64,000 bases of DNA from Poecilobothrus nobilitatus. Taxonomy: Eukaryota; Arthropoda; Insecta; Diptera; Dolichopodidae. Where the stretch lies: assembly GCA_947095535.1 (NCBI GenBank), contig OX352773.1, forward strand, positions 266,344,515 through 266,408,514, read 5' to 3'. The translations under genes were made by a program, and so were the position numbers. The stretch's first letter is position 1. Each line of letters starts with the position of its first letter. Below, piece by piece: positions 22,290-34,144 of this stretch. The notes beneath the pieces were generated by a model. The model was not told the origin of the DNA, did no database searches, and was given only the letters and a program-made list of their open reading frames with translations.

Positions 22290-24720
22290 GGTTGACCATC
22301 GAAAACAAAAAAATTAATTGTTTAATTGATACTGGTTCTCAAACTAGTATAATTAAACCAAACATTTTAAATAATTACGAACTAATTAATTTAGAAAAAC
22401 CTCTTTTTTTCTCAACCATTAATGGCATTTCAAAAGTATTGAAAAAAATTATAACTCCTATACCCAAAGAATTTCGTAAAGATGGAACTTTATCTTGGAA
22501 AATTATGGAACTGCCAAAGCGTAATTATATTATAATTATATATAATAAACGCTATTATAGGCTTAAATTTTCTAGAACCCCTTAAAGCAAAAATCGACAT
22601 TGGAAACAAAAATATTGAAATAAATAATTCAAAAATCTATTACAAAAAGCAAGATAAATACTTTATTATTAATGAAATAACCTTGAAAATAGTAATATCG
22701 ATCAATTAAGTCTTGATCACTTAAATAGCGAGGAAAACTACCATCTTTTAAAAATTCTTAAACAATATAATAATTTATTTTTTCAACTCATGAAGTTGCC
22801 CATGAAATTATAACAACAACTAGTAACCCTATATACTCTAAAATATACCGGTATCCAAGGGTACATGAAAATGAAATTGAGCGTCAAATTAAGGAGATGT
22901 TGGAACAAAACATCATCCAACATAGTAGTTCTCCCTATAACAGCCCTTTGCGGATTGTTCCAAAAAAATTGGACTATTCCTGCAAGAAAAAGTGGCGTAT
23001 TGTTATAGACTATAGGAAGCTGAACGCTGTCACAATCAGTGACAAGTTTCCGATTCCTAATATTGACGGAATATTAAATAAACTTGGTAAATCGCAATAT
23101 TTCTCAACTTTCGATTTGGCCAAGGGATTTCACCAAATTCCGGTGAAACTCGAAGACAGAAAGAAGACCGCTTTTTCTACACCATTCGGTCACTTTGAAT
23201 ATTTGAAGATGCCATTTGGTCTCAAAAATGCACCCTCAACATTTCAAAGATTAATGAATTTTGTTTTAAAAGATTTAATAAACAAAATTTGTGTGGTCTA
23301 TTTAGATGATATTCTCATCTTTAGTACCTCTTTAGAAGAACATATAATCACATAAAAAAGGTTTTCGACCGACTAAAAAATGCCGGTCTAAAAATTCAAA
23401 TTGACAAATGTAATTTTTTAAAGAAACAAACCCAATTTCTGGGTCACATCTTAACACCACAAGGTGTAAAACCCAATCCGAACAAAATATCTGCTATTCA
23501 AGAACTGAAATAAGCAACGACAGTTAAACAGATTAAAAGATTTCTAGGAATGACTGGCTACTATAGAAAATTCATAAAGGATTACGCAAAGATTGCATAT
23601 CCAATAACAAGGTATCTAAAGAAAAACGCGAAAATAAACTTGAATGATCCGAATTACATAACAGCCTACGAAAAACTTAAAGATATTATAACGAACCACC
23701 CTATTTTAAAATATCCGGATTTTAACAAAAGAGTTAAATTAATAACAGACGCAAGTAATTTTTCTCTTGGAGCAGTTCTTACTCAGGATGATCATCCAAT
23801 ATCTTATGCTTCTAGAACTTTGAATGACCACGAGAAAAATTATTCAACTATAGAGAAAGAACTTTTAGGAATTATATGGGGTACAAAATATTTTCGACCC
23901 TATCTATTTGGAAAAGAGTTTGACGTACAAACAGACATAAACATAGGCTACAAAGATGGCTCATCTCTTTAAGTGAATACGACATGAAAATAGACTATAT
24001 AAAAGGAAAAGACAATAGCATCGCGGATTTTTTGAGCCGTATAAATACAGAAACAAAAAAATAAATTCACTTCAAAATCCAGAATTAAATGACACTTTAG
24101 AAACTTATAATTTAGACTTCTCAGACTTATATATAGATTTAGAAAATAGAACCGATTCTTTAACTGAAATTAACTTACTAGACGACTTGCTTTCATTTAG
24201 AGGATCGAAACTCCTCTATAATTACAGAAAAATTGAGACAAAATTTGGCCATTAAAGGAACAATAAAAAAGTTCGTTTTTGACAATGAGTTTAATACTCA
24301 GAACGTAAAAAATTTTTGTAATGAAGAAAATATAGAATTTCATGTTACAAAACCAAATTCACATACCGGTAACTCTGACATAGAACGCTTCAATAATACT
24401 ATAACTGAACGAATTAGAACATTAAACCTTGACGAAAAACTCCCAATAAGAATACAAATGTTAAAAGCTGTAAAATTTTATAATAATACCTATCATTCAA
24501 CAATTAAAGCAACTCCCTTAGAAGTTCAGGAACATAAAATTAATCATAATATTATTTACGAAAGAATTGAAAGAACAAAAGATAAAATTATTAATAAAAT
24601 TAATCAAACTTCCGAAAACTACATTGAAGAAAGGGAACAATGATTCATAAAAAATTGCAAAGCGGTAAGACACAAAGAACAACCTCCGTTTCGAAAACAT
24701 AACTTACAAAATATTCACGA
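22290..24720 (+). pseudogene. Errantivirus pol: protease, RT, RNase H, partial integrase (broken)
   Basis: Protease at 22292-22585 has the LIDTGSQTS active-site motif. RT at 22897-23355 has the conserved fingers/palm text and the YLDD catalytic motif. A stop at about 23353, a frameshift and another stop near 23510 separate it from the connection/RNase H part at 23550-23972 ([12 protein letters not shown]). The tether continues near 23960-24060 (KGKDNSIADFLSR). The integrase is internally deleted: the zinc-binding N-terminus and the first catalytic Asp are missing, and only the region from FDNEF onward (24260-24640) remains. Several independent lesions make it non-functional. Confidence 0.9.
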
Positions 24721-24779
24721 ATTAAATATTAAAAGACCTTTAAAATTTACAGGTAATACTGATATTATCAATTCTCCTC

Positions 24780-26050
24780 ATGACAATACAACTAACTAAT
24801 GGAACGCTTATAATTGACAAAATAAATTCAGAATTAGGATATACAAAAATTCAAATAGATATTGTAGAATTTGTAGAAAGTTATAATATTGTTTTACATA
24901 TTATTCATCCATACGAAATTTTAGAAATAATTAATGACTTAGAGGAAAATATTAACTCCATCAAATCAAATTTAAATAAGGAACTGGCCTTAAACCAAAT
25001 TGACAATATGAAGAACCGAATTAAAACGATCATACCAAACACACAAAAAAGAGGAATTGTAAATTTAGGAGGCACAATGTTAAAATGGACTTTTGGTACT
25101 ATGGACGACTCCGACAGACAAAACATCGAAGAACGCTTAAAAGTATATACAAATAACGACAAACTTTTATCTGATAATCTTAATCAACAAATCCAAATTA
25201 GCGAAAACTTTAATAAATTATTTTCACTTATCAAAAATGCTATCGAATCAAATCGACAAATAATTTTAAATAGATTAAATCAAACTTGAAAAGCTTTTTA
25301 CTTGAACAAATGATAAAAATTGACTTTATAAACAGACAAATTGACATGATTCAAGATAACTTAGTCGCAAGTAGAAATGGTTTAATTCATCCAAGCATTC
25401 TTTCAACTGATGAAATCAAAACTTATTCTATCGATTCAAAAAGACTAGTTAACATACGTTTAGGCTTTGCAAAATATTGGAATGAATCACTGATTTTTGT
25501 CATTAAATTTCCAAAAAATTTTACAGAAATAAGTAAAAAATTATTAGTACCAATAACTAATTCAAATTACAAACAAATAGATGAAAATATGGAATTTATA
25601 ATAGAATATGCAAATAAAACTCTCACTTTTGAAAAAGATGTAACTTTTAAAAAATTTAAAATTAAGTAAAAACTGTGTTTTCAAGAAAAATTATAAATTT
25701 ATAGTAAATAAGAAAAAAGAATTTATTGAAATAGATGATGATATTTTAATAATAAACAATATTAAAAATAAAACATTAAATAGTTCATGTGACGAATGAA
25801 TAATCGTCCTAAATGGTAATTATTTTATAAGTTTTCAAAATTGTTCAATCCAGATTGACAATAAAAATTTTAATAATAATATGAATAAAATTGTTAACAG
25901 ATTTGTAGTTCCAATTGAAAAACCTTAAATTTCAAAATAAATCATACTAATATTACTTTTGAAGAAATTATTTTAAATCAAGAAAAGAATATAAAAGAAA
26001 TAAGTAACTTAAATGACCATAAAATTTTTAACTTTTCTTTAACTTTATTG
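24780..26050 (+). pseudogene. Errantivirus env remnant (F-protein-like glycoprotein)
   Basis: Follows pol as in env-carrying insect errantiviruses. The first open part (24780-25289) contains a basic furin-like site (QKRG, near residues 98-101) followed by a hydrophobic, Gly-rich fusion-peptide-like segment and a helical region, as in the baculovirus F/errantivirus Env family. A stop at 25287 and a -1 shift lead to a second open part (25286-25669), then to a Cys-containing stretch with more stops. It ends in a hydrophobic, membrane-anchor-like segment cut off at the junction with the repeat at 26068. No convincing signal peptide is at the current start. It is inactive in this copy. Confidence 0.8.
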
Positions 26051-26067
26051 TCAACAATTATATTTAT

Positions 26068-26600
26068 AGGGGGCCGACTATAAATCTTGAAATAACACAA
26101 AAACTATTTATTCAATTTGGTCCAAAGAAAAATAAAGTCGCATCTTTTTTACATAATTCATTAAAGAAAGATATTTTCAAATATAATGATGTGAGTCTCG
26201 ATCAAGACCTAAGTAAATAGGCCAAGAACTGAAAACACATGAATGTAGTTGTGAGAGAATTGCAATCAATTCTCACGTATCGCCCGTATGAATAATTTCA
26301 TAATTGATGTGAGTCTCGATTATAGCCATATAAGCGTATACAAAATTTTAAAGCATGAAAGTAGTCTCGACGTATACTATTGAGATGATGAAGCGATTTA
26401 TCTTAAGAAGCTTTTAAAATAAAAAATTTAAAGGAAGACAATTTTTTAAATGCAAATGAATATGAATGAAAACATTATATTTTAAAATATTTTTCTTTAA
26501 TGAATAATGTAAAAAAGATGAGACTTTAATTTTCTCTTTGGACCAAATTGAATAAAGTAAATGGTTTTTGTGTTATTTCAAGATTTATAGTCGGCCCCCT
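26068..26600. mobile_element. GGGGGCC-ended repeat, copy c, with about 125 bp inverted arms
   Basis: The left end starts AGGGGGCCGACTATAAATC and the right end, reverse-complemented, reads the same. The first and last about 125 bp are inverted copies of each other (roughly 90% by eye). The left boundary is sharp, cutting the env tail. TA lies at both edges (26067-26068 and 26600-26601), which may be a Tc1/mariner-style target duplication. Copies a and d, however, continue past the GGCCCCCT end, so the true element may be larger. Confidence 0.8.
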
Positions 26601-27055
26601 ATTTTTTTCCATAAGACTGTGTGTAAATTTGTTAAAAGCTGGCTCCTTATTAAGCTTTTACTCTCTGCACTTCATGGCCTGATAATTGATGTGAGTCTGG
26701 GTAAGAATCTATTGCAATTTTTTCATAACTACATTCATGTGTGTTCAGTTCTTGGCCTGTTTACTTGCACAAGACCAAAGTAATAGATTCTCACGTATAG
26801 CGCGTATGAATAATTTCATAATTGATGTGAGTCTCGATTATAGCCATATAAGCGTGTACAAAATTTTAAAGTATGGAAGTAGTCTCGACGTATTGTATTA
26901 CGATATTGAGGCAATTTATCTTAAGAAGCTTTTAAAATAAAAAATTTAAAGGAAGACAATTTTTTAAATGCATATGTATGAATGAAAACATTATATTTTA
27001 AAATATTTTTCTTTAATGAATAATGTAAAAAAGATGCACCTTTAATTTTATCTTT
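26601..27055. repeat. GGGGGCC-ended repeat, copy c extension
   Basis: Continues as in copy a ('aaaagctggctccttattaa'). Then 26695-26765 is an inverted version of 26205-26275 ('cagttcttggcctgtttact'), followed by a second direct copy of the 'attgatgtgagtctcgatta' to 'cattatattttaaaat' block, ending near 27055 in (TA)n. Confidence 0.85.
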
Positions 27056-27911
27056 ATATATATATGTATGTATATATATAATATATTATATACATGTGGG
27101 TAGGATATTTTTCCTAACCACCACCATCAGAAAATAAACTAACTTAATATTTAAAAAATATATATAAAATTTTTTACCTGAATCCAGAAGCAGCACATAT
27201 ATATATGTATAAGTATATTTTTTTACAACAAGATCTTCCTTATAAACAGCACCTAAAAAGAATATTATTTAATATTTAATAATAACATAATATTTTATAC
27301 TTATCTTTTGCAGCTCCACATATCTTGTAGCTCAGAGATAAATCCATCCGATCCAACTTTATTATTTTTCATCTTTTGAATTTTTGTAAACAAGTTGTTT
27401 ACAAAAATAGTGAATATTTAACGCTGTCAGTTGTCATCATATAAAATGAAACAATAATACAATATAAAATGAAACAACAATATAACAATAGTACGTGGCG
27501 ACCGCACTAGGGGAGATAAATATAAAATGATGGAGATGGAGATGGCTAGGGGAGATAAATATAAAATGTTATCTACTGCCGTTAGAGAACATAAAATATC
27601 GATCATCGAAATCATACAAAAAGCAACTAATCAATCAATCAAAGATATGGGTCAAAATTTAAAGATCAAGCGGTCATTGCCTCGATATAAAAAGAAAGAA
27701 AAAAGGACAATTATGACAGAAGAAAGTAGCATACGTAGGCGTGGAGAAATAATATAAAATATTTTTGATTTAATCATTGTGAAGAATTAAACAAAAAAAA
27801 CCATAACTTTGGAAAGAAATTGTAGTATTTATTAACGTAATTAACTTTGAAATAATTATATTTAACTTAATTTATAATTTAGTGTAATTAAATTTAATAG
27901 TAATCTAATTA
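27056..27911. other. Spacer with a short basic open frame
   Basis: (TA)n-rich at 27055-27100. 'ctaggggagataaatataaa' is duplicated at about 27507 and 27545. A plus-strand open frame at 27527-27757 encodes a Lys/Arg-rich 76 aa sequence (e.g. REHKISIIEIIQKATNQSIK). Its composition is more protein-like than its surroundings, but no family was recognised; it might be a gag-like fragment. Confidence 0.3.
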
Positions 27912-27998
27912 AGGGGCCTCGGTGGCCTAGTGAGTAAGAGCGTATAAAATACGCTGTAAACACCGAGGGAGTGTGGGTTCGAATCCCACACACGTCGT
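27912..27998 (+). repeat. tRNA-derived SINE-like unit, copy 2 (best preserved)
   Basis: Head 'GGGGCCTCGGTGGCCTAGTG', A-box-like region, B-box 'GGTTCGAATCC' within a perfect T-arm (GTGGG-TTCGAAT-CCCAC). CCTCGGTG at the head is exactly complementary to CACCGAGG about 45 nt later. It is not a canonical cloverleaf. Confidence 0.85.
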
Positions 27999-28526
27999 AA
28001 GACTTATTCGTATTGCTATACTAGGATAGGTAATTAATAATTTGAATACTGGTAATTTATTGTAGGTTTTTGTAAGTAATTTAGATTCGATTTTTAGTTT
28101 TAAATACATTTTATTTATTCTAGTTATATAATATTAGAATTCATTACATAAAATTTACAAATGTATTACAATAAAACAATTTTTAAAATACAAAGAAAAG
28201 ATTAGTTATCTGCATGCTGTGCTGTATGTGTTATAAACGAGAAGGTATGTTAAATATGATGTTAAGTTAACAATTAGCTACTTTGTCAGATTTATTGTAT
28301 GGTTTTTATTTTCTAAATAATATTAAATAGATATACGAAAAAATATACATGAGATTTCTTGATTTGTCTCAGACAATTTGTGTATTTAAGTATATTTTTT
28401 TTGCAAAATAAACTAAAGAGTATATAAAAATGTGTTATTTAGAATGATTAAGTAACCAATAATTCGTTGTTTCAATTGAAGTAAACTATTGACTATAATA
28501 TATGAAGAAGGATTTAAATTTTTACT
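27999..28526. other. AT-rich spacer, no gene seen
   Basis: Follows the SINE-like unit and contains no recognised coding or RNA feature. Confidence 0.4.
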
Positions 28527-28720
28527 TTATAAATTTAAATGTATAAAATTATTAATTAACATATACCTATTTGATTAATGTTAATTAGTTTAACTAAGTA
28601 GGTATACATGTATATGCATGTTATTACATACACATGTATATTCACTACAGTACTATAGTAGAAAAAGATCTTTTTTTGAATTTTATAATTTATTTTGTAA
28701 TTTTTTAATATACATACATA
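28527..28720. repeat. Left arm of a long, interrupted inverted repeat
   Basis: Matches the reverse complement of about 35330-35530: 'tttataaatttaaatgtata', 'ttaattagtttaactaagta' and 'tgcatgttattacata' occur in the same order. A second matching block is 30215-30250 against 35190-35225 ('ggtctacgtggtgtaaaatt'). Left-side order mirrors right-side order. Confidence 0.8.
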
Positions 28721-31280
28721 ATATCAGAGACTACATAGAGATGTCCAAATGGCAACAAAAAAGTTTAGATGTCGCTACAATATCGATTTTGAAATTTAGT
28801 CTCATTTTTCAACTTTTTTTTTTTAAATTTCTTAAAGTAAGTTTTGGTCTCGGATATTTTTTTTTTTCATATATGTACATAAATGAACTTTCGTATGATT
28901 GGTATGGATGATAGAAATAACAAGTAACATACATATATGAATATGATCATATGATATCAGATGACATATTATGATATACATGATCTGATCAGTATCTAAT
29001 ATAATTTTTATATTATATATGCATTATGCCATATTATGCATTTATATTACTTGAACCAGCTTGCCTACATGCTTATTAAATTGTGAAAGTGTGTGTGAAT
29101 CAAAATTAAATATAAATATAAATACACATAAATACTATCGGCACTTTTTATATATGTATTTCAATATGATTCAAAAATCAATACATATTTATATTTATAT
29201 TTTGTTTTGTGTAAATGTTAAATATGTTCCAATTTGATATGATTTGATGATTTGATTAAAATAAATAGCAAATATATAGTAAAAATACAAATAAACGATG
29301 TGTATGAATGAAAAATGTTGTAAAAATATGAATGAAGAAATGCCATTTTTTTTAAATTTTGTAGGACTGGAAATTATATTAAATAATGCGTTATCTAGCG
29401 TTATAAAGATTACCTACAGTGTAAATTTTGGTAAATCAATAATAAATATTTCGATATTTATTAATAAAAAAATTGAATTTCTTTTTAGTTAAATTTTTAT
29501 TTAAGAGAGGAAAAGCCAAATGGAAATTATTGGAAGTAATTAAATTAAAAATATTAATTTCAATTCGGCATAAAAACCCCTCTTGTTTTTAAAATTATAT
29601 AGGTAAATTATATAGGTAAATTATTTACATATTTACAAAATTCAGAACAAAATAAATTAGAACATAAAAATTTCAAAATAAAATATAAAATAAAAAATTT
29701 TATTTACATAAAATAAAATAAAAATAAAACAACCATTAATAATTTCTCCATGGCATAATCTGTAACTGAAACGAAACTCCAAAATAAATTCAATTAAAAT
29801 ATTTACAATATTTGCAATATAACACAAAATAATGTTAGATAAATATCTTACCAGAATCTTACCTAATTTTATATTTTTCCTTTTCCTAATTTTACCAAAA
29901 AAAAAAAGAGTGTGCCCCTAATTGGTTGAAAAATTTCGGACAGACAAACAACGGAGAGACGAAAAGAAGAAAGAAAAAAAATATATTTAACAGAGTAAAC
30001 AGAGTGAGAAAATCATATGAGAAAAAGTTCAAGAGAAATCTATAGAGAATAATAAATAAGAAAAAGTTCAACAGAATCTATAAAAAAAAAAATTATTTGT
30101 CTGACTTTTTCACCTTTGGCACTATACCGTAAACGACTTGTAATCGTTGTCATTATTTATGCAAAATGTTTTTCGTTTTTTGTGCTGTCTTAGTGTTTTT
30201 TTCGGGATTTTGCTTTTTAACCTTTATGGTCTACGTGGTGTAAAATTTTCCTAACAAAAAATAAGAAGTAAGTTTGAAATTTATTAAAAATAAAATTTAA
30301 GGACTGGCGAAATATTTTTGTGTTCTTTGAATTTTGCCACATATTTCAATTAATTCGTAAATAGACTTTTTATTGAACGGTTATTTTCAAACATTTCTAT
30401 TTTCAGCAATCAGATTTCTAATTTTTAACAAATTTTTAAGAAAAAAATATTTGATTTGAATGAAAAAAGTGCAATATTATTGAATTTTAGAATTTGTGAT
30501 GCATACATAATATACTTATAAAGGTATAAATCATACTATTAATTTTGATGCAAACTTCAACAAATAATTTTGTGAATTGCAAGAAAATTATTTTGCACAT
30601 TTATTATAATTTTTAAAGATCTACCATTACATTTTATTTTCAAAAAAGTTTCAAAATTACATATATATGTACCTACATATGTACATATGTATATGTTTTT
30701 TACAGGTTTACAATTCAATTAAATTTTTTAAGTAAAAATACAAATAATTTCTTATATTATTATTTCCTTAATGGAAGCAACGAATTTTTATTAGAATAAT
30801 CACTAATTACTAATACTCATTCTAATAATAGCAAATTTCTATATACAATCAATCGGTCCAAAAATTTTTTAGGTTAATTTATTTTTTACAAAATGTACTT
30901 TCATACACAATTTGTCTGTTATGTATGATATGTATAACATATGTATATTATATATGGTATGGTTTTAGTGTTTGTTTTGTTTTCATTCTTACACAAAACA
31001 GAAAAAAACAAAAAATAAAATATAATAAAAGAAAAGATACGTAAATAGATACCTAACACTATACGTAGCTCTACAAATACAACTATATTTCATTCATATT
31101 CAAACTATGTATAAATGTATGTGTATACTGTATAGTCATAGCCTATATTGTATAGAAAAGAAATTGTATATCATTCATATAGTATTTGAATATGATTCAT
31201 ATTCAAACTATATATGAATATGTATAGCAATAGCATATATTATATTGTATAGAAACATAAAATTCGGGGGAAAAAAAGAA
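28721..31280. other. AT-rich region, no supported gene
   Basis: Contains the second left-arm block of the inverted repeat (30215-30250), many 'tacatatgtata' microsatellite-like runs, and repeated 'catattcaaactatatatg' near 31090 and 31200. A 25-codon hydrophobic frame (from the ATG at about 30168, MFFVFCAVLVFFSGFCF) lies in the inverted-repeat arm and is probably chance. Confidence 0.35.
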
Positions 31281-32090
31281 ACAAGGTAGAATGTAAACCA
31301 ACGGTTTTTAAAAGCGCACATTTCCAAAACTCAATAAAAACTGTTTAGAAGTGTGACTTGCACAAAAATTTGACAATTTCATGTAATAAGAAAATATGTG
31401 AAAATAGGACATTTTTGAAGTTTTGAGGGGCCGTAACTCCGGAATCCTATATAACTAAGGAAAGCCGTTAACACACATAAAAATATATTATTGAACCTTT
31501 AATTTTCATGTCTTCCCGAAGAAAAATGTTTACAGGTGCCTAAGTTACAGGTGTCTAAAAATAGCAAATTTTCAATTTTTGAGGCGTAATAACTCTTAAA
31601 GAGGGGGTGCTACCAAAAAATTTTCTGAGCAAACTTATACTAATTCTAAAAGTTCTTTCTTGCCTCAAAATTTCAAACCTCTATCTAAAAGCGTGCCGGA
31701 GTTTTGAAAGTAGAAAAATCATGCAAAATTTGGTTTTCACATAACGGTAAATTTAAATACTAAATTTAAAAAAATTGTATTAATTTACAAAGATAAAAGA
31801 AATACCTGTCGAATGACGTTTTCAGATTGAAAAAATCTTAATCAGAACATAAGATATATGCATTTAAAAATAGGGCTTTTTCAAAGTTTGAGGGGGTGTA
31901 GCTCCGTAATGGGAGGGACTACATGAAAAAGTTGTTCCACAAAATTATTTTTTTTATGAGACCTACCCATGGTTAAAATTTTTTCTCTATCTTTAACGGT
32001 GTAGAAGTTAACAGACGGATAGACGAACGGACGGAGGGACAGAGTGAAACTAATAAGCACATTTTTTCAAAATTTTTTAGGAAATGTGCT
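31281..32090 (+). repeat. Dispersed repeat family C, copy 1
   Basis: Runs from 'acaaggtagaatgtaaacca' to 'ttaggaaatgtgct'. Collinear in the same orientation with 38911-39910. Contains 'ggggccgtaactccgg', 'gtgcctaagttacaggtg', and an 'acagacgga' / 'acggacgg' microsatellite-like patch near its end. No coding capacity. Confidence 0.9.
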
Positions 32091-32454
32091 AAGAAGGAGG
32101 AAAACAAAGGCTCATATCTTTGAGAGTGTCGTAAATTTTAGCACTATTTTCTGTGTAATTCATGTGCCTTAAATTTTAGAAAAATAAAAATATAAATTTG
32201 TTCATTAAACAAAAAAAGACTTATAATAAAATTAGGAAAACTTTAAATAAAAAAAATTAAGAAAAATAACTTTTTACATTCAATTTGACAACATAAAGGT
32301 GTATGTACATTTTTATATATACAGTCATGCACATATATGAATAACAATATAAATATGTATATATGATGACTGTATAGTATGACTGTAAATATGTATATCT
32401 GATGACTGTAAATCGTGCACAATTGACGGTATCAGCAATATTTTATTAAAAAAA
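32091..32454. other. AT-rich spacer before the LINE
   Basis: Contains 'gatgactgta' repeated near 32364 and 32401, and no gene. Confidence 0.4.
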
Positions 32455-34062
32455 ATTTCACACTTCATATGTCCGGTTTTAAGTTATATTTTTAATCTTT
32501 CAGTTTATAGTGGTGTTTTTCCATCTGCTTTAAAAAAAGCTGAAGTTATTCCACTTTTCAAAAAGGGCTGTAAAAATGATGTATCAAATTATAGACCAAT
32601 ATCTCTATTACCTTGTATCGGTAAACTATTTGAAAAATTGATTAAAAAAAGAATGTTAAGTTTTCTTAATAAAACAAACTTTTTTCACAATAATCAATAT
32701 GGTTTTCTTGAGGGTAAATCTACCGAAGATGCTATTCTAAAACTTTGTACAGAATTATATTCTAGCTTAAATTCCAACAAATCTTCTACTGCTCTTTTTA
32801 TCGATATAACTAAAGCTTTCGATATGATAGATCACAATGTTTTAAGTTCTAAACTTTATAATGCAGGTTTTAGAGGTTTTATATTAGATTTTTTAATGTC
32901 TTATTTAAAAGATAGGTCGCAAAAAGTTAAACTAGAAAATATTTTCAGTGAATGCAGAACTATTAATGTCGGTGTACCTCAAGGTTCTGTTTTAGGACCT
33001 TTGTTATTCCTAATTTATATTAATTCTTTATTTGCTCTATCATTTAAAGGAAATATTACTGGTTTTGCAGACGACTGCTCTCTTTCTTATAGCGAAAAAA
33101 ACATAAATTGTCTAAAGGAAAGTCTAAACTCTGATTTAAATTTGCTGAGAAATTGGTTCATGGATCATAAACTTATCATAAGCAATAAAACAAAACTAGT
33201 AGTATTTAATTTAAAAAAACGTTGCTTTGAGCCTATAAAGCTTAAATTTCATGCAGCAAACTGTAAAAAGATAGTGTGTGAAAACTGCGCTGGCTCTTCA
33301 AATCAAATTCGTTGTTGTTCAGCAAATTGTTTTGAAATTGAAACTGTTGACAATTATAAATATTTAGGATTAATTATTGATAACAACCTAAACTGGAAGT
33401 TACATCTAAATCAGTTACATAAATACATGTTGCTTTGCATCCGAAAATTCTATCTACTAAAAAACTTTTGCTCTAAAACACTTTTACTAAAATTTTACTA
33501 TGCTGTATTGCATTCCAAGTTACAGTATGGCATTGCAAGTTGGGGTGGTACCTATTTTAATTCAATCGAACCAGTTTTTATAGCGCAAAAATGTACAATT
33601 AGGATTATTTATTCTAAAAACAGGAGATTCAGTTGCTGGCCTTTATTTCAAGACTCAAACATACTTCCGGTACGCCACATATATGCCCATAAATGTCTGA
33701 TCAAATTTTTTAAAATGGATAACTTTTTACAATTAAGAAACAATAATCAATATAACCTAAGAATTAATAAGTTAAATTTAGCTTGCATTCCTTTTGGCTC
33801 AAAAACTCACTATAAAAAATTTTTTGACAGCTTAGCTCCTAAATATTTTAACAAACTTCCAAATCATATAAAGGAAATAACAGTATTATCAAGATATTCA
33901 AAATTATGTAAATTATGGTTATTATCAATTAATTATCTTGATTTAGAAAATGTAAATTAAAATACCCTGAAAGTTCTCACCTATCTCTTACTTAGAAATA
34001 TGTAGTGAGAGCTTTAAAGTATTTTAATTGCAATAGTTACAATTTTTAATAAATAAACAAAC
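32455..34062 (+). mobile_element. 5'-truncated non-LTR retrotransposon (LINE), RT largely open
   Basis: The RT frame is open from about 32455 (no ATG; ICPVLSYIFN is the first recognisable text) to the stop at 33960. Motifs in order: FPSALKKAEVIPLFKKG, NYRPISLL, the QYGFLEGKSTEDAI block, catalytic FIDITKAFD, GVPQGSVLGPLLF, and the FADD motif. A Cys-rich insertion (about 33265-33335, VCENC and RCCSANC) precedes YKYLGLIID. A C-terminal domain follows. The upstream endonuclease and ORF1 are absent, and the 3' UTR ends in a (CAAA)n-like tail near 34062. The RT has no internal stop over about 500 codons, so the insertion is younger than the other LINE remnants here. It belongs to the jockey/CR1 group; the exact clade was not resolved. 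Confidence 0.88.
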
Positions 34063-34144
34063 AAACAAATAAACTTTTTCTTCTTTTTTTTATACTTAAA
34101 ATAACATTTTTTTTTTTTTTTATTTAAATTTACTTTAATTTTAG

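Noticed and set aside
27912..27998. Functional tRNA gene.
   Set aside because: The anticodon stem-loop is not canonical and the unit recurs four times with shared non-tRNA sequence, so a SINE-like repeat fits better.
27927..28109. Minus-strand 60 aa frame with 'CVGFEPTLPRCLQRILYALTH'.
   Set aside because: Translation of the tRNA-derived repeat, a common annotation artefact.
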